Assembly (NCBI RefSeq): GCF_029761915.1
Contig: NZ_CP121695.1
Location: forward strand, 1,765,501-1,829,500
Direction of reading: 5' to 3'
DNA: 64,000 nt
DNA from: Bradyrhizobium sp. CB1650
Lineage (GTDB): Bacteria; Pseudomonadota; Alphaproteobacteria; Rhizobiales; Xanthobacteraceae
In this document: positions 8,660 through 17,285 of the stretch, piece by piece
Position numbering within the stretch: the stretch's first letter is position 1
Layout: each line of letters begins with the position of its first letter
Position numbers and translations under genes: made by a program
The notes under the pieces: model-generated
The model's input: only the letters and a program-made list of their open reading frames with translations
The model's database searches: none
What the model was told of the DNA's origin: nothing

Positions 8660-8793
8660 ACCCCGCGGCGGGATTACGCCGCCGCATCTGCGACTGACTG
8701 AGATTTCCTGATTGAAGCACCGACGGCACGCGTCTCGCCGAGACGCGCGCGCGGCCGCGTGCGCGACGAATTCAACAGCACCGGGAGAGAGCC

Positions 8794-9684
8794 ATGGGAG
8801 TTTCATTCGACAACATCGACGGCGTCATCTGGTTCGACGGCAAGCTCGTGCCGTGGAAGGAGGCCAATGTCCATGTGCTGACCCATGGCCTGCATTACGC
8901 GAGCTGCGTGTTCGAAGGCGAGCGCGCCTATGGCGGCAGGGTGTTCAGGAGCAGGGCGCATTCCGAGCGGCTGAAGGCGTCGGCGGGCATCCTCGATTTC
9001 GAGATTCCCTATTCGGTCGCCGAGATCGATGCGGCAAAACAGCTTGTGATCGACGGCAACGGGCTGTCAAATGCCTACCTTCGCCCGATCGCCTGGCGCG
9101 GCTCGGAGATGATGGGCGTCTCGGCGCCGAACAACGCCATCCATCTGGCGATCGCCGCCTGGAGCTGGCCGAGCTATTTCGATCCCGCAGAGAGGCTGAA
9201 AGGCATCCGCATCGATCTTGCCGAGTACCGCCGGCCCGATCCGCGCACGATCCCTGCACTCGCCAAGGCGAGCGGTCTCTACATGATCTGCACCATCTCC
9301 AAGCATCGGGCTGAACGGAACGGCTACGCCGATGCGATGATGCTGGACTGGGAGGGGCGCGTTGCCGAATGCACTGGCGCCAACATCTTCTTCGTCCGCG
9401 ACGGCAAGCTGCACACGCCGATCGCCGATTGCTTCCTGCCGGGCATCACGCGCGCGACCGTGATCGAGCTGGCGCAGCGCCGCGGCATCGAGGTGGTCGA
9501 GCGCCGCATCATGCCGGAGGAGCTCGACGGGTTCACCGAGTGCTTCATCACCGGCTCCGCCGCGGAGGTGACCCCTGTCTCCGAGATTGCGAGCTGGAAG
9601 TTCACCCCGGGAGCAATCTGCGAGCAGTTGATGCGGGACTACGCGGTGGAGGTGCAGCCCAAGGGCAAGCAGGCGGCGGCGTAG
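8794..9684 (+). CDS. ilvE: Branched-chain amino acid aminotransferase, short form
   Basis: A 296-residue fold-type IV PLP aminotransferase of the bacterial IlvE group. Marks: HGLHYASCVFEGERAYGG, PLP lysine about Lys158 in LAKASGLYM, and FLPGITRATV. GGGAGAG lies just before ATG 8794. It is not a recent copy of the neighbouring long BCAT; the two belong to different subgroups. The tandem pair may split substrate range or direction; a D-amino-acid or aromatic role for one member cannot be excluded from sequence alone. Confidence 0.93.
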   Translation: MGVSFDNIDGVIWFDGKLVPWKEANVHVLTHGLHYASCVFEGERAYGGRVFRSRAHSERLKASAGILDFEIPYSVAEIDAAKQLVIDGNGLSNAYLRPIAWRGSEMMGVSAPNNAIHLAIAAWSWPSYFDPAERLKGIRIDLAEYRRPDPRTIPALAKASGLYMICTISKHRAERNGYADAMMLDWEGRVAECTGANIFFVRDGKLHTPIADCFLPGITRATVIELAQRRGIEVVERRIMPEELDGFTECFITGSAAEVTPVSEIASWKFTPGAICEQLMRDYAVEVQPKGKQAAA

Positions 9685-9696
9685 GAGAGATCCTTG

Positions 9697-9795
9697 CCTT
9701 CTCCCTTGCGGGAGAAGGTGGCGCGAAGCGCCAGATGAGGGGTCTGTCTCCGCGGATAGAGACCCCTCACCCGGCTTCGCTATCGCGAAGCCACC
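9697..9795. repeat. Palindromic repeat of the CTTCTCCC type
   Basis: Between ilvE and hisS: CTTCTCCCTTGCGGGAGAAG hairpin, then TGAGGGGTCT with its complement AGACCCCTCA, then GGCTTCGC/GCGAAGCC. The nested inverted repeats resemble the CTCTCCCC family elsewhere in the window (39719-39780, 40131-40182, 46915-46945, 49204-49256). Confidence 0.7.
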
Positions 9796-9862
9796 GTCTC
9801 ACAAGGCGAGCGGGTCAAAGGCAGCGGTTGCCGCCTTGCGCATCCGCTGGTAAACGCCGCGC

Positions 9863-11443
9863 ATGGCCGAGAAATCCAAAAAACCCCAGAAACTGAAGGC
9901 GCGCCTGCCGCGCGGGCTCGAGGATCGCGATCCCGCCGCGATCAGGGCGACGCGCCAGATGGTCGAGAAGATCCGCGCCGTCTACGAGCTCTATGGCTTC
10001 GAGCCCGTGGAGACGCCGGCGATGGAATATACCGATGCGCTCGGCAAGTTCCTGCCCGACCAGGACCGCCCGAACGAGGGCGTGTTCTCGTTCCAGGACG
10101 ATGACGAGCAGTGGATCTCCCTGCGTTACGACCTGACCGCGCCGCTGGCCCGTTACGTCGCCGAGAATTTCGATACGCTGCCGAAGCCGTATCGCAGCTA
10201 CCGCGCCGGCTACGTCTTTCGCAACGAAAAGCCCGGCCCCGGCCGCTTCCGCCAGTTCATGCAGTTCGATGCCGACACGGTGGGCTCCGCGACGCCGGCG
10301 GCGGATGCCGAGATCTGCATGATGGCTGCCGATACGATGGAGGCGCTCGGGATTACGCGCGGCTCCTATGTGGTGAAGGTGAACAACCGCAAGGTGCTCG
10401 ACGGAGTTCTGGAGAGCATCGGCCTTGGTGGTGACGAGAATGCCGGTCGCCGGCTCACCGTGCTGCGCGCTGTAGATAAGTTCGATCGGTTGGGTCTTCC
10501 GGGTGTGCGAGACCTGTTAGGTGAAGGTCGCAAAGATGAAAGCGGCGATTTCACGAAGGGCGCGGGACTGGATTCGACGCAGATCCAAGGAATTGTAGAC
10601 TTCGTCTTTGTGTCCAGCACGCCGAGTGCCTTGCCTGAGAGCGGGCAGGTCAGCAGCGGTTCGCTTGCGGTGGGCGATTCCATGCCGATGTCCTACTCGC
10701 AGTCTGAGATGCTGGACGTGCTGTTGGATCGATTTGGTCACGCCGAATTGGCTCGGCAGGGCGTGAATGAATTGAAGGAGATCGCGAAGCTCGTCGGCGC
10801 CGCTGGCTATGGTACCGATCGCATCAAGATCGATCCGTCGGTCGTGCGCGGCCTCGAATACTACACCGGTCCCGTCTACGAGGTTGAACTCCTGCTCGAC
10901 ACCAAGGACGAGAAAGGCCGCCCGGTGCGCTTCGGTTCGGTCGGCGGCGGTGGCCGCTATGACGGCCTCGTCTCGCGTTTCCGCGGCGAGCCGGTGCCGG
11001 CGACCGGTTTCTCCATCGGCGTGTCGCGTCTTCAGGCCGCGCTGACGCTGCTCGGCAAGCTCGACACGCGGCCCGAATTCGGGCCCGTCGTCGTCACCGT
11101 GTTCGATCGCGACCGCGTCGCCGACTATCAGAAGATGGTCGCGACTTTGCGAGGGGCCGGTATCCGCGCCGAACTCTATCTCGGCAATCCCAAGAACATG
11201 GGCAACCAGCTCAAATATGCCGACCGCCGCAATGCGCCCTGCGTGATCATTCAGGGGTCTGATGAGAAGGCCCGCGGCGAGGTGCAGATCAAGGATCTGA
11301 TCGAGGGCGCCAAAGCGGCCGCCGCGATCGCCTCCAATCAGGAGTGGCGCGAGAGCCGTCCGGCGCAGTTCTCATGCAGCGAAGCCGAGCTCGTCACCAG
11401 GGTGCGCGAGGTGCTGGCGCGCCATGACGTGAGCTGGGGCTAG
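9863..11443 (+). CDS. hisS: Histidyl-tRNA synthetase, alphaproteobacterial (eukaryote-like) type
   Basis: A 526-residue class II synthetase that charges tRNA-His. Visible motifs: motif 2 region [19 protein letters not shown], the histidine-binding [12 protein letters not shown], and motif 3 GFSIGVSRL. The anticodon-binding domain follows from about residue 410. The FDAD in motif 2 and the length resemble the divergent alphaproteobacterial/eukaryote-like HisRS group rather than the E. coli form (about 424 residues). The stretch 10450-10790, between motif 2 and RGLEYYTG, uses codons unlike its flanks (see findings). Starts at ATG 9863. Confidence 0.96.
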   Translation: MAEKSKKPQKLKARLPRGLEDRDPAAIRATRQMVEKIRAVYELYGFEPVETPAMEYTDALGKFLPDQDRPNEGVFSFQDDDEQWISLRYDLTAPLARYVAENFDTLPKPYRSYRAGYVFRNEKPGPGRFRQFMQFDADTVGSATPAADAEICMMAADTMEALGITRGSYVVKVNNRKVLDGVLESIGLGGDENAGRRLTVLRAVDKFDRLGLPGVRDLLGEGRKDESGDFTKGAGLDSTQIQGIVDFVFVSSTPSALPESGQVSSGSLAVGDSMPMSYSQSEMLDVLLDRFGHAELARQGVNELKEIAKLVGAAGYGTDRIKIDPSVVRGLEYYTGPVYEVELLLDTKDEKGRPVRFGSVGGGGRYDGLVSRFRGEPVPATGFSIGVSRLQAALTLLGKLDTRPEFGPVVVTVFDRDRVADYQKMVATLRGAGIRAELYLGNPKNMGNQLKYADRRNAPCVIIQGSDEKARGEVQIKDLIEGAKAAAAIASNQEWRESRPAQFSCSEAELVTRVREVLARHDVSWG

Positions 11444-11456
11444 CCATTCGCAAGCG

Positions 11457-11539
11457 TCGTCATGCCCGGGCTTGTCCCGGACATCCACGTCCTGTTTGAT
11501 GTGCACGACGATGAATGGCCGGGGTACGCCCGGCCATCG
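11457..11539. repeat. Palindromic repeat, family B (copy 1, diverged)
   Basis: Begins CGTCATGCCCGGGCTTGTCC and ends with the degenerate complement GGGGTACGCCCGGCCAT. Other copies: 17177-17264, 22891-22973, 24111-24195 and a partial one near 61664. It fills the gap between hisS and the tautomerase gene. Confidence 0.75.
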
Positions 11540-11560
11540 CGAAAGAGCAGGGAGAAGACG

Positions 11561-11764
11561 ATGCCCGAGATCACCATCAGCATGGCCGAAGGCCGCACCG
11601 ACGAACAGAAGGCCGGCATGATGCGCGACATTACGCAAGCGCTGGTGAAGAATCTCGGCGTCGATGCCGAAGCCGTCGTCATCCAGATCAACGAAGCTCC
11701 GCTTCGCCACAAGATGAAGGGCGGCAAGACGTTCGTGGAGCGCGCCGCCGCGGCGAAGAAGTAA
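11561..11764 (+). CDS. 4-oxalocrotonate tautomerase family protein
   Basis: A 67-residue tautomerase-fold subunit. Pro2 (PEITIS after Met removal) is the catalytic N-terminal proline of the family, which works as a hexamer of about 62-residue subunits. GGGAGAAG lies 4-11 bases before ATG 11561; the longer reading frame upstream runs through a palindromic repeat and is not credible. The natural substrate is unknown; isolated copies like this are common outside aromatic-degradation operons. Confidence 0.88.
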   Translation: MPEITISMAEGRTDEQKAGMMRDITQALVKNLGVDAEAVVIQINEAPLRHKMKGGKTFVERAAAAKK

Positions 11765-11771
11765 CGGCTGG

Positions 11772-11867
11772 CGTCATTCCGGGGGCGCGCAGAGCGCGAA
11801 CCCGGAATCTCGAGCCATAAACCTCTGGATTCCGGGTTCGGCGCCGACGCGCCGTCCCGGAATGACG
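11772..11867. repeat. Palindromic repeat, family D (copy 1)
   Basis: Starts GTCATTCCGGGGGCGCGCAG and ends with its complement (CGTCCCGGAATGAC), with AACCCGGAATC/GATTCCGGGTT inside. A second copy follows serA at 63431-63531. It fills the space between the tautomerase and thioesterase genes. Confidence 0.8.
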
Positions 11868-11877
11868 AGCAAGAACC

Positions 11878-12273
11878 ATGGACGCACGCGATTTCATCAA
11901 GATCGGCATGAGTGCCGAGCGCACGCTCGTGGTCCCGGTGCAGCGCACGGTCGGGCATTTCGTGCCAGGTATGCCGATGGTCTATGCGACGCCGATGATG
12001 ATCCTGGAGATGGAGATGACCTCGGGTGACGCCATCCGCAGCGCGCTTCAACCGGGCTGGGTCACGGTCGGCACCGAGGTCGATATCAGACACCTCGCAG
12101 CAGCCCTTGTCGGCGCCACGGTGCGAACCACCGCAAAAGTGGTCGCGGTCGAGCGCCGCGTCATCCGTTTCGAGGTCGAGGCGTTCGAGGGTGTGCGCAA
12201 GCTCGGCGAAGGGCGCCATGCCCGCGGCCTCGTCAATGTCGAGCTGTTCAATAAGCGGCTGGGTGCGACATAG
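11878..12273 (+). CDS. Hotdog-fold thioesterase (fluoroacetyl-CoA thioesterase-like)
   Basis: A 131-residue single hotdog domain. The pattern VYATPMMILEMEMTSGDAI, GTEVDIRHLAA and the repeated LVGATVRTTAKVV match the thioesterase group that includes FlK. It would hydrolyse an acyl-CoA thioester in the cytoplasm. Nothing nearby suggests fluoroacetate; a general CoA-salvage role is a guess. The gene ends just before a palindromic repeat that separates it from convergent proC. Confidence 0.87.
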   Translation: MDARDFIKIGMSAERTLVVPVQRTVGHFVPGMPMVYATPMMILEMEMTSGDAIRSALQPGWVTVGTEVDIRHLAAALVGATVRTTAKVVAVERRVIRFEVEAFEGVRKLGEGRHARGLVNVELFNKRLGAT

Positions 12274-12289
12274 CCGATGGCATGAAATT

Positions 12290-12381
12290 GTAGGGTGGGC
12301 AAAGGCGCGAAGCGCCGTGCCCACCATCTCGCCGGTATTGTGATCGAGGTGGTAGGCACGCTTCACTTTGCCCACCCTACG
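12290..12381. repeat. Palindromic repeat, family E (copy 1)
   Basis: Starts GTAGGGTGGGCAAAGGCGCG and ends TTTGCCCACCCTAC on the same strand, an inverted pair; internal GGCGCGAAGCGCC also folds. A second copy lies at 15181-15265 after ribH. It lies between convergent genes (thioesterase and proC). Confidence 0.8.
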
Positions 12382-12389
12382 GCACCTCG

Positions 12390-13217
12390 CTACTTCGCCA
12401 GCTCCTTCGAGCGCTTCGTCGCCGCAGCGATCGCGCGGATCATCAGATCGCGCAGGCCGGGCTCGCCCATCAGCACTTCGAGCGCAGCGGCCGTGGTGCC
12501 GCCGGGCGACGTCACGTTCTGGCGCAGCGTGCTGGAGGGAAGGTCCGAACGGTGCAGCAATTCTCCCGCACCAGAGACCGTCTCGCGTGCGAGTTTTATT
12601 GCGAGCGCCTCGGGCAGGCCGGCTTCTACGCCAGCACGCGCGAGCTCTTCGGCAAGCAGGAATACATAAGCCGGGCCCGAACCGGACACTGCGGTCACCG
12701 CATCCATCAGGGTTTCGTCATCGACCCATTCCACCGAGCCGGTGGCGCGCAATAGCGCATCGGCCACCGTGCGCTGCTGCGCACTGACGTTCTTCGCCGC
12801 GACCGCGACGGTGATGCCACGACCGATCGCCGCCGGCGTGTTCGGCATCGCGCGCACCACCGCGCCGCCGCAGACCTCCTGAAGCGAGGCGATCGTGGTG
12901 CCCGCCATGATCGACACCACCGACGTCTTGTCCGAGACGAACGGCTTCAGCCTGGCGCCGGCCTCGCGGAAGGATTGCGGCTTCACCGCGACGACCAGCG
13001 TCTCGACCGTGCCGGCCGCCGTCACATCGGGGTTGAGCGCAACGCCCTTTGCCGCGAGCGCGCTGATGTCGGGCGAGAGGTGCGGATCGATCACCGCGAC
13101 GCGGTGCGGATCGAGCCCGCCCGCCAGCCACCCGCTCAGCATCGCCCCGCCCATCTTGCCGGCGCCCGCGAGGAGGACAGTGCCGGTGACGTTTTTGAGA
13201 GTGCTGTCGTTCGCCAT
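12390..13217 (-). CDS. proC: Pyrroline-5-carboxylate reductase
   Basis: A 275-residue NADPH-dependent enzyme making proline from pyrroline-5-carboxylate. The dinucleotide fold is VLLAGAGKMGGAMLSGWL; the C-terminal signature is DAVTAVSGSGPAYVFLLAEEL with TSPGGTT near the end. ATG 13217 is preferred over a GTG 12 bases upstream. Reads leftwards; the gene upstream is a YbjN-domain gene, separated by a palindromic repeat. Confidence 0.96.
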   Translation of the reverse strand: MANDSTLKNVTGTVLLAGAGKMGGAMLSGWLAGGLDPHRVAVIDPHLSPDISALAAKGVALNPDVTAAGTVETLVVAVKPQSFREAGARLKPFVSDKTSVVSIMAGTTIASLQEVCGGAVVRAMPNTPAAIGRGITVAVAAKNVSAQQRTVADALLRATGSVEWVDDETLMDAVTAVSGSGPAYVFLLAEELARAGVEAGLPEALAIKLARETVSGAGELLHRSDLPSSTLRQNVTSPGGTTAAALEVLMGEPGLRDLMIRAIAAATKRSKELAK

Positions 13218-13238
13218 TGCTGCCGCCACTAGTAAAGC

Positions 13239-13376
13239 CGTCGTCCTGGCGAAAGCCAGGACCCACTACCCCGACTGGTTCTAGTGGATGGAGGGCAGAG
13301 CAACAAGCATCGCGCGATACTGTGAGACCTCGCGGTATGGGTCCTGGATCGGTGCTTCGCTTGTCCAGGACGACGA
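13239..13376. repeat. Palindromic repeat, family A (copy 1)
   Basis: Starts CGTCGTCCTGGCGAAAGCCA and ends CTTGTCCAGGACGACG, an inverted pair about 138 bases apart; internal GACCCA and TATGGGTCC are shared with copies at 36428-36554 and 52308-52449. Lies between proC and the YbjN gene. Confidence 0.78.
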
Positions 13377-13414
13377 TGAGGAGAGAGCCGTGGCTCCCCC
13401 TGGGAGGTGGCTGC

Positions 13415-13915
13415 CTACGCCTCTCCCACCGTATCGAACATCGCCGCGTCCATCGCCTCGGTCGTGCTCTTGCCCGCCCACACCACGAACTGGAACGCGG
13501 GGAAGTAGCGCTCGCAGGCATGGATGGCGCCGGCGAGCATGGTCTCGCATTGCGCGGTCGAGGCGGTCAGGCCGGCGGGCAGCACCAGGGCCTGACGATG
13601 CATGATCATGCCGGTGTTGGTCCAAAGATCGAAATGCCCGATCCACAATTGCTCGTTGACGGCGGCGACGAGCCGTTGCACCTCCGGCCGGCGCGCGAGC
13701 GGAATCTTCATGTCGAACGCGCATGCCAGATGCAGCGCCTCGATCTCGCCCATCCACGTGAAGGAGAGCTGATAGTCGGTCCACTGTCCCTTGGAGACGA
13801 TGGTGAGCTCGTCCTCGCCGGAACGTTCGAATGGCCAGTTGTTGCTGGCGGCGATATCCTCGACCACCGCGAGCGGATGGTTTCGGGAATCGATAGTGCC
13901 TTCGAGCAGGGACAT
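13415..13915 (-). CDS. YbjN domain-containing protein
   Basis: A 166-residue cytoplasmic protein of the YbjN (type III chaperone-like) fold: a strand-rich N-terminal half (LTIVSKGQWTDYQLSFTWM) and the stretch LWTNTGMIMHRQALVLP typical of the rhizobial family. E. coli YbjN affects motility and stress traits, but the molecular role is unknown. ATG 13915 has AAGAGG upstream; an in-frame ATG at 13957 would add 14 basic residues. Confidence 0.85.
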   Translation of the reverse strand: MSLLEGTIDSRNHPLAVVEDIAASNNWPFERSGEDELTIVSKGQWTDYQLSFTWMGEIEALHLACAFDMKIPLARRPEVQRLVAAVNEQLWIGHFDLWTNTGMIMHRQALVLPAGLTASTAQCETMLAGAIHACERYFPAFQFVVWAGKSTTEAMDAAMFDTVGEA

Positions 13916-14327
13916 GCCGTCTCGACCTCTTGCCTTCTTGTTGTCGTTGATACGCACGCGGTTGGCCCGGCGCGCGCTCCCTCAACGTCGCTACGCGATC
14001 CCCTCGGAGTCGCTCTTGCGATCCCCTCGGATCAGCGCGGGCCTGTCGCGATCAAGTGATGTGATTTGCGGAATCTGCGCAACTGGGTCCCGAGTCCGTC
14101 CACAACCTCGGACTCGTTCGTCCACAGCTCATCTCCGCCACAATTCTTAACGGGAAGAACAAACCGGAATCGGATTCCCGAAAGGCGCCACGCGCTAATT
14201 CCGCGCCGCGGGGCGGGCCGCCGTGGCGGCATGGGACCATGCGGTTTCCCCATGCGGAACGCACTTGCTGCGGCCGCGCACCGGCGGCATATTTCCGCTC
14301 AGGTCGCTCATCCCGGGCGGCCGATGT
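13916..14327. other. Divergent gap upstream of the FMN riboswitch
   Basis: About 410 bases without a credible gene. It must contain the promoter of the leftward YbjN gene and that of the riboswitch-ribH transcript. The 14-mer GCGATCCCCTCGGA occurs twice (near 13998 and 14024), an obvious short direct repeat. Nothing else recognisable. Confidence 0.45.
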
Positions 14328-14478
14328 TCTCAGGGCGGGGTGAAAGTCCCCACCGGCGGTAAGGGTCCCAAGGGCCCAAGCCCGCGAGCGCCTTCCAAGA
14401 GGGGTTTCCCGAATGGAAGGGTCAGCAGATTCGGTGCAACTCCGAAGCCGACGGTCAAAGTCCGGATGAAAGAGAACG
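14328..14478 (+). ncRNA. FMN riboswitch (RFN element)
   Basis: The conserved RFN blocks appear in order: GGGCGGGGTGAAAGTCCCCA and CCGGCGGTAA at the 5' side (14333-14362), AGCCCGCGAGCG (14379-14390), GGTCAGCAGATTCGGTGCAA (14420-14439), CTCCGAAGCCGACGG, and the 3' closing GTCCGGATGAAAGAGAACG. It binds FMN and lies directly upstream of a lumazine synthase gene, so it should lower ribH expression when FMN is plentiful. Whether it acts on transcription or translation is not certain; the hairpin at 14487-14510 lies in the expression platform. Confidence 0.96.
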
Positions 14479-14486
14479 GTCGGTGG

Positions 14487-14510
14487 CAGACGCATCGCAA
14501 GATGCGGCTG
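14487..14510 (+). promoter_or_regulatory. Stem-loop in the riboswitch expression platform
   Basis: CAGACGCATC pairs with GATGCGGCTG around a GCAA tetraloop (one A-G mismatch), between the FMN aptamer and the ribH start. It has no clean T tract (CTTGTCGTT follows), so it may be an anti-sequestor or a weak terminator. The ribH ribosome site GAGGAAAG lies at 14548-14555. Confidence 0.55.
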
Positions 14511-14557
14511 CTTGTCGTTCCGTGTGCCCTGATTCTGGTCCTTAACCGAGGAAAGCC

Positions 14558-15172
14558 ATGAATCAGATGTTGCAAGACCCGCAAGCCGAAGCTTCCCAAG
14601 TCCAAGCTTCCCAAGTCCAAGCTTCCCAAGTCCAAACTTCCGAACAGGCCCAAACGCAACCGCCGCCGGTTCCGCAGGACCCGGTGCTCGAGCATCCGCG
14701 CTTCGCCAAGCCGCAACGCGTGGCCTTCGTGCAGGCCTGCTGGCACCGCGAGGTGGTCGAGGAGGCCCGCATCGCCTTCCTGAAGGAGGCGGAGGCGCGC
14801 CACCTCAATCATGTCGACGTGTTCGAGGTGCCCGGCTCGTTCGAGATTCCGCTGCATGCGCAGATCCTCGCCAAGACCCGGCGCTACACCGCGATCGTGG
14901 CGGCCGGCCTCGTCGTCGACGGTGGCATCTACCGCCACGAGTTCGTCGCCGACACCGTGATCAAGGCGCTGATGGACGTGCAGCTCCGCACCGAGGTGCC
15001 GGTGTTCTCGGCCGTGCTGACGCCGCAGCAATTCCACGAGACCGAGGTGCATTACGACTTCTTCCGCAAGCACTTCGCGATCAAGGGCGTCGAGGTCGCG
15101 GAAGCCTGCGCCAACACGCTGCACGGGCTCGAGCGCCTGCGCGGCCAGGTCGCGGCGGGGATCGTGGGGTAA
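14558..15172 (+). CDS. ribH: 6,7-dimethyl-8-ribityllumazine synthase, RibH2-like
   Basis: A 204-residue enzyme for the penultimate riboflavin step, condensing the ribityl-aminouracil with dihydroxybutanone phosphate. FVQACWHREVVEEAR, FEVPGSFEIPLHA, VVDGGIYRHEF and VLTPQQFHETEVHYDFF match the Brucella RibH2 type, known as a decamer and riboswitch-controlled. The first 45 or so residues are a low-complexity tail with ASQVQ repeats from a 15-bp tandem repeat. It stands alone, away from other rib genes, behind an FMN riboswitch. Confidence 0.94.
   Translation: MNQMLQDPQAEASQVQASQVQASQVQTSEQAQTQPPPVPQDPVLEHPRFAKPQRVAFVQACWHREVVEEARIAFLKEAEARHLNHVDVFEVPGSFEIPLHAQILAKTRRYTAIVAAGLVVDGGIYRHEFVADTVIKALMDVQLRTEVPVFSAVLTPQQFHETEVHYDFFRKHFAIKGVEVAEACANTLHGLERLRGQVAAGIVG
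14591..14635 (+). repeat. Three perfect 15-bp tandem repeats inside ribH
   Basis: GCTTCCCAAGTCCAA occurs three times head to tail, in frame, coding for ASQVQ each time; a decayed fourth unit follows. It lies in the N-terminal tail, ahead of the enzyme domain. Confidence 0.95.
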
Positions 15173-15180
15173 AGCGAGTG

Positions 15181-15265
15181 CAGGGTAGGCAAAGCTAAGT
15201 GTGCCCGCCTCTTCTCGTGAACAAGCAAGGTGGGCACGGCACTGCGCGCCTTTGCCCACCCTACA
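15181..15265. repeat. Palindromic repeat, family E (copy 2)
   Basis: CAGGGTAGGCAAAG at the left and CTTTGCCCACCCTAC-like GCCTTTGCCCACCCTAC at the right form the inverted ends, with GTGCCC/GGGCAC inside. It matches the element at 12290-12381 and separates convergent ribH and prs. Confidence 0.78.
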
Positions 15266-15296
15266 ATGCTCCCCGCAGCGGGGAGCAAAACCAAAA

Positions 15297-16250
<954 letters not shown>

Positions 16251-16444
16251 AGACGCTTCCTCCCGCGCTTTGCTGGATACGACGTTCAACATCTCAGACC
16301 CACTGGAAGCACGGTTTACGACGGGCGAGGAAATATCAGGCCCAAGGCCGCACTGGCAACCCGGGAAGCTACGTTTTCCATGCGAAAATCCTGAGTCGGG
16401 CCAACAGTTTGGCCGGGAATTCTGAAAATACCTGGGGCCGTGGT

Positions 16445-17071
16445 TTAGCGCTGGTTATCGCTGGCATAGCCGAGCGCCGTGGCAGGCATCTCCGGCGCCG
16501 CGGCGCCCGGCAGCACGCTCGCCACCGCCGGTCCCCTCAGCTCCGGGGCGGTCCCGGGCACATCCGGCGACGTCCCGTTGATCATATTGGAAAGTCCGCT
16601 GAATCCGGCCTGGGCGATCTTCCGCAGGACCAAGTCGTCGGCAGCCGACCAGGGGTCGCGCCCACCCTTGGCGGAGGCCGGTTCCTCACCGGACAGCCGC
16701 AGCGCGCGCTGCTGGTTGGCGTCATACACGTCCCAGACCCAGGCGATCACGGTCTTGCCGCGGACGACCTGGGCGGCAAGGTAACTGCGCACGCGATAGG
16801 CGGCCGTCGCCTCGCGAGAGACGATCGACAGGCTGCGCAGCTTGGACTCGCTGTCGAGCACGCCGACCATGCGGTCGAACACCTGCGGCGGCGGCCCGTC
16901 GATGGATTCGAAGGCGACCGTCGCCCCGCTGCCGGCACTCGGGGCCATCGCATAGGAGTTGCCGGGCGCCCCCCCGCCGGCGCACCCGCCGAGCGCGGTC
17001 GCTGCCGCCAGCAGCACAACCGCCAGCACGCGCGAGCCTGCGCGGCGCAAGATTGATGACGCTTCCCTCAT
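16445..17071 (-). CDS. Putative lipoprotein, DUF-type, unknown function
   Basis: A 208-residue protein with a lipobox (ALGGC, Cys about residue 30) after a hydrophobic signal, so it should be lipidated and held in the periplasm or outer membrane. The mature part has a conserved-looking core ([19 protein letters not shown] then [20 protein letters not shown]) and Pro/Ala-rich ends. I do not recognise the domain. Lgt, which would lipidate it, is encoded 2 kb away but not in the same operon. Confidence 0.8.
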   Translation of the reverse strand: MREASSILRRAGSRVLAVVLLAAATALGGCAGGGAPGNSYAMAPSAGSGATVAFESIDGPPPQVFDRMVGVLDSESKLRSLSIVSREATAAYRVRSYLAAQVVRGKTVIAWVWDVYDANQQRALRLSGEEPASAKGGRDPWSAADDLVLRKIAQAGFSGLSNMINGTSPDVPGTAPELRGPAVASVLPGAAAPEMPATALGYASDNQR

Positions 17072-17176
17072 TATGGAGGGCAGCGATATCGTTAAAACCG
17101 ATTAACGTCTAGGGCAGAGGCGCCACAGATTTTCTCACAAACGAGATTTGCGGAGGAAAATCGAGACGTTTCCACT

Positions 17177-17264
17177 CGTCATGGCCGAGCTTGTCCCGGC
17201 CATCCACGTGCCTCCTCACGTGCGGCTCGACGTGGATGCTCGGGACAAGCCTGGGCATGACGAC
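17177..17264. repeat. Palindromic repeat, family B (copy 2)
   Basis: CGTCATGGCCGAGCTTGTCC at the left, GGACAAGCCTGGGCATGACG at the right, with ATCCACGTG/CGTGGAT inside. It lies between the lipoprotein and pgeF genes, both read leftwards. Confidence 0.82.
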
Positions 17265-17285
17265 TGAGGATGTAGCGACCAGCGT

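Noticed and set aside
16251..16444. Purine or PRPP riboswitch before prs
   Set aside because: No conserved aptamer blocks seen; only ordinary leader sequence and a good ribosome site.
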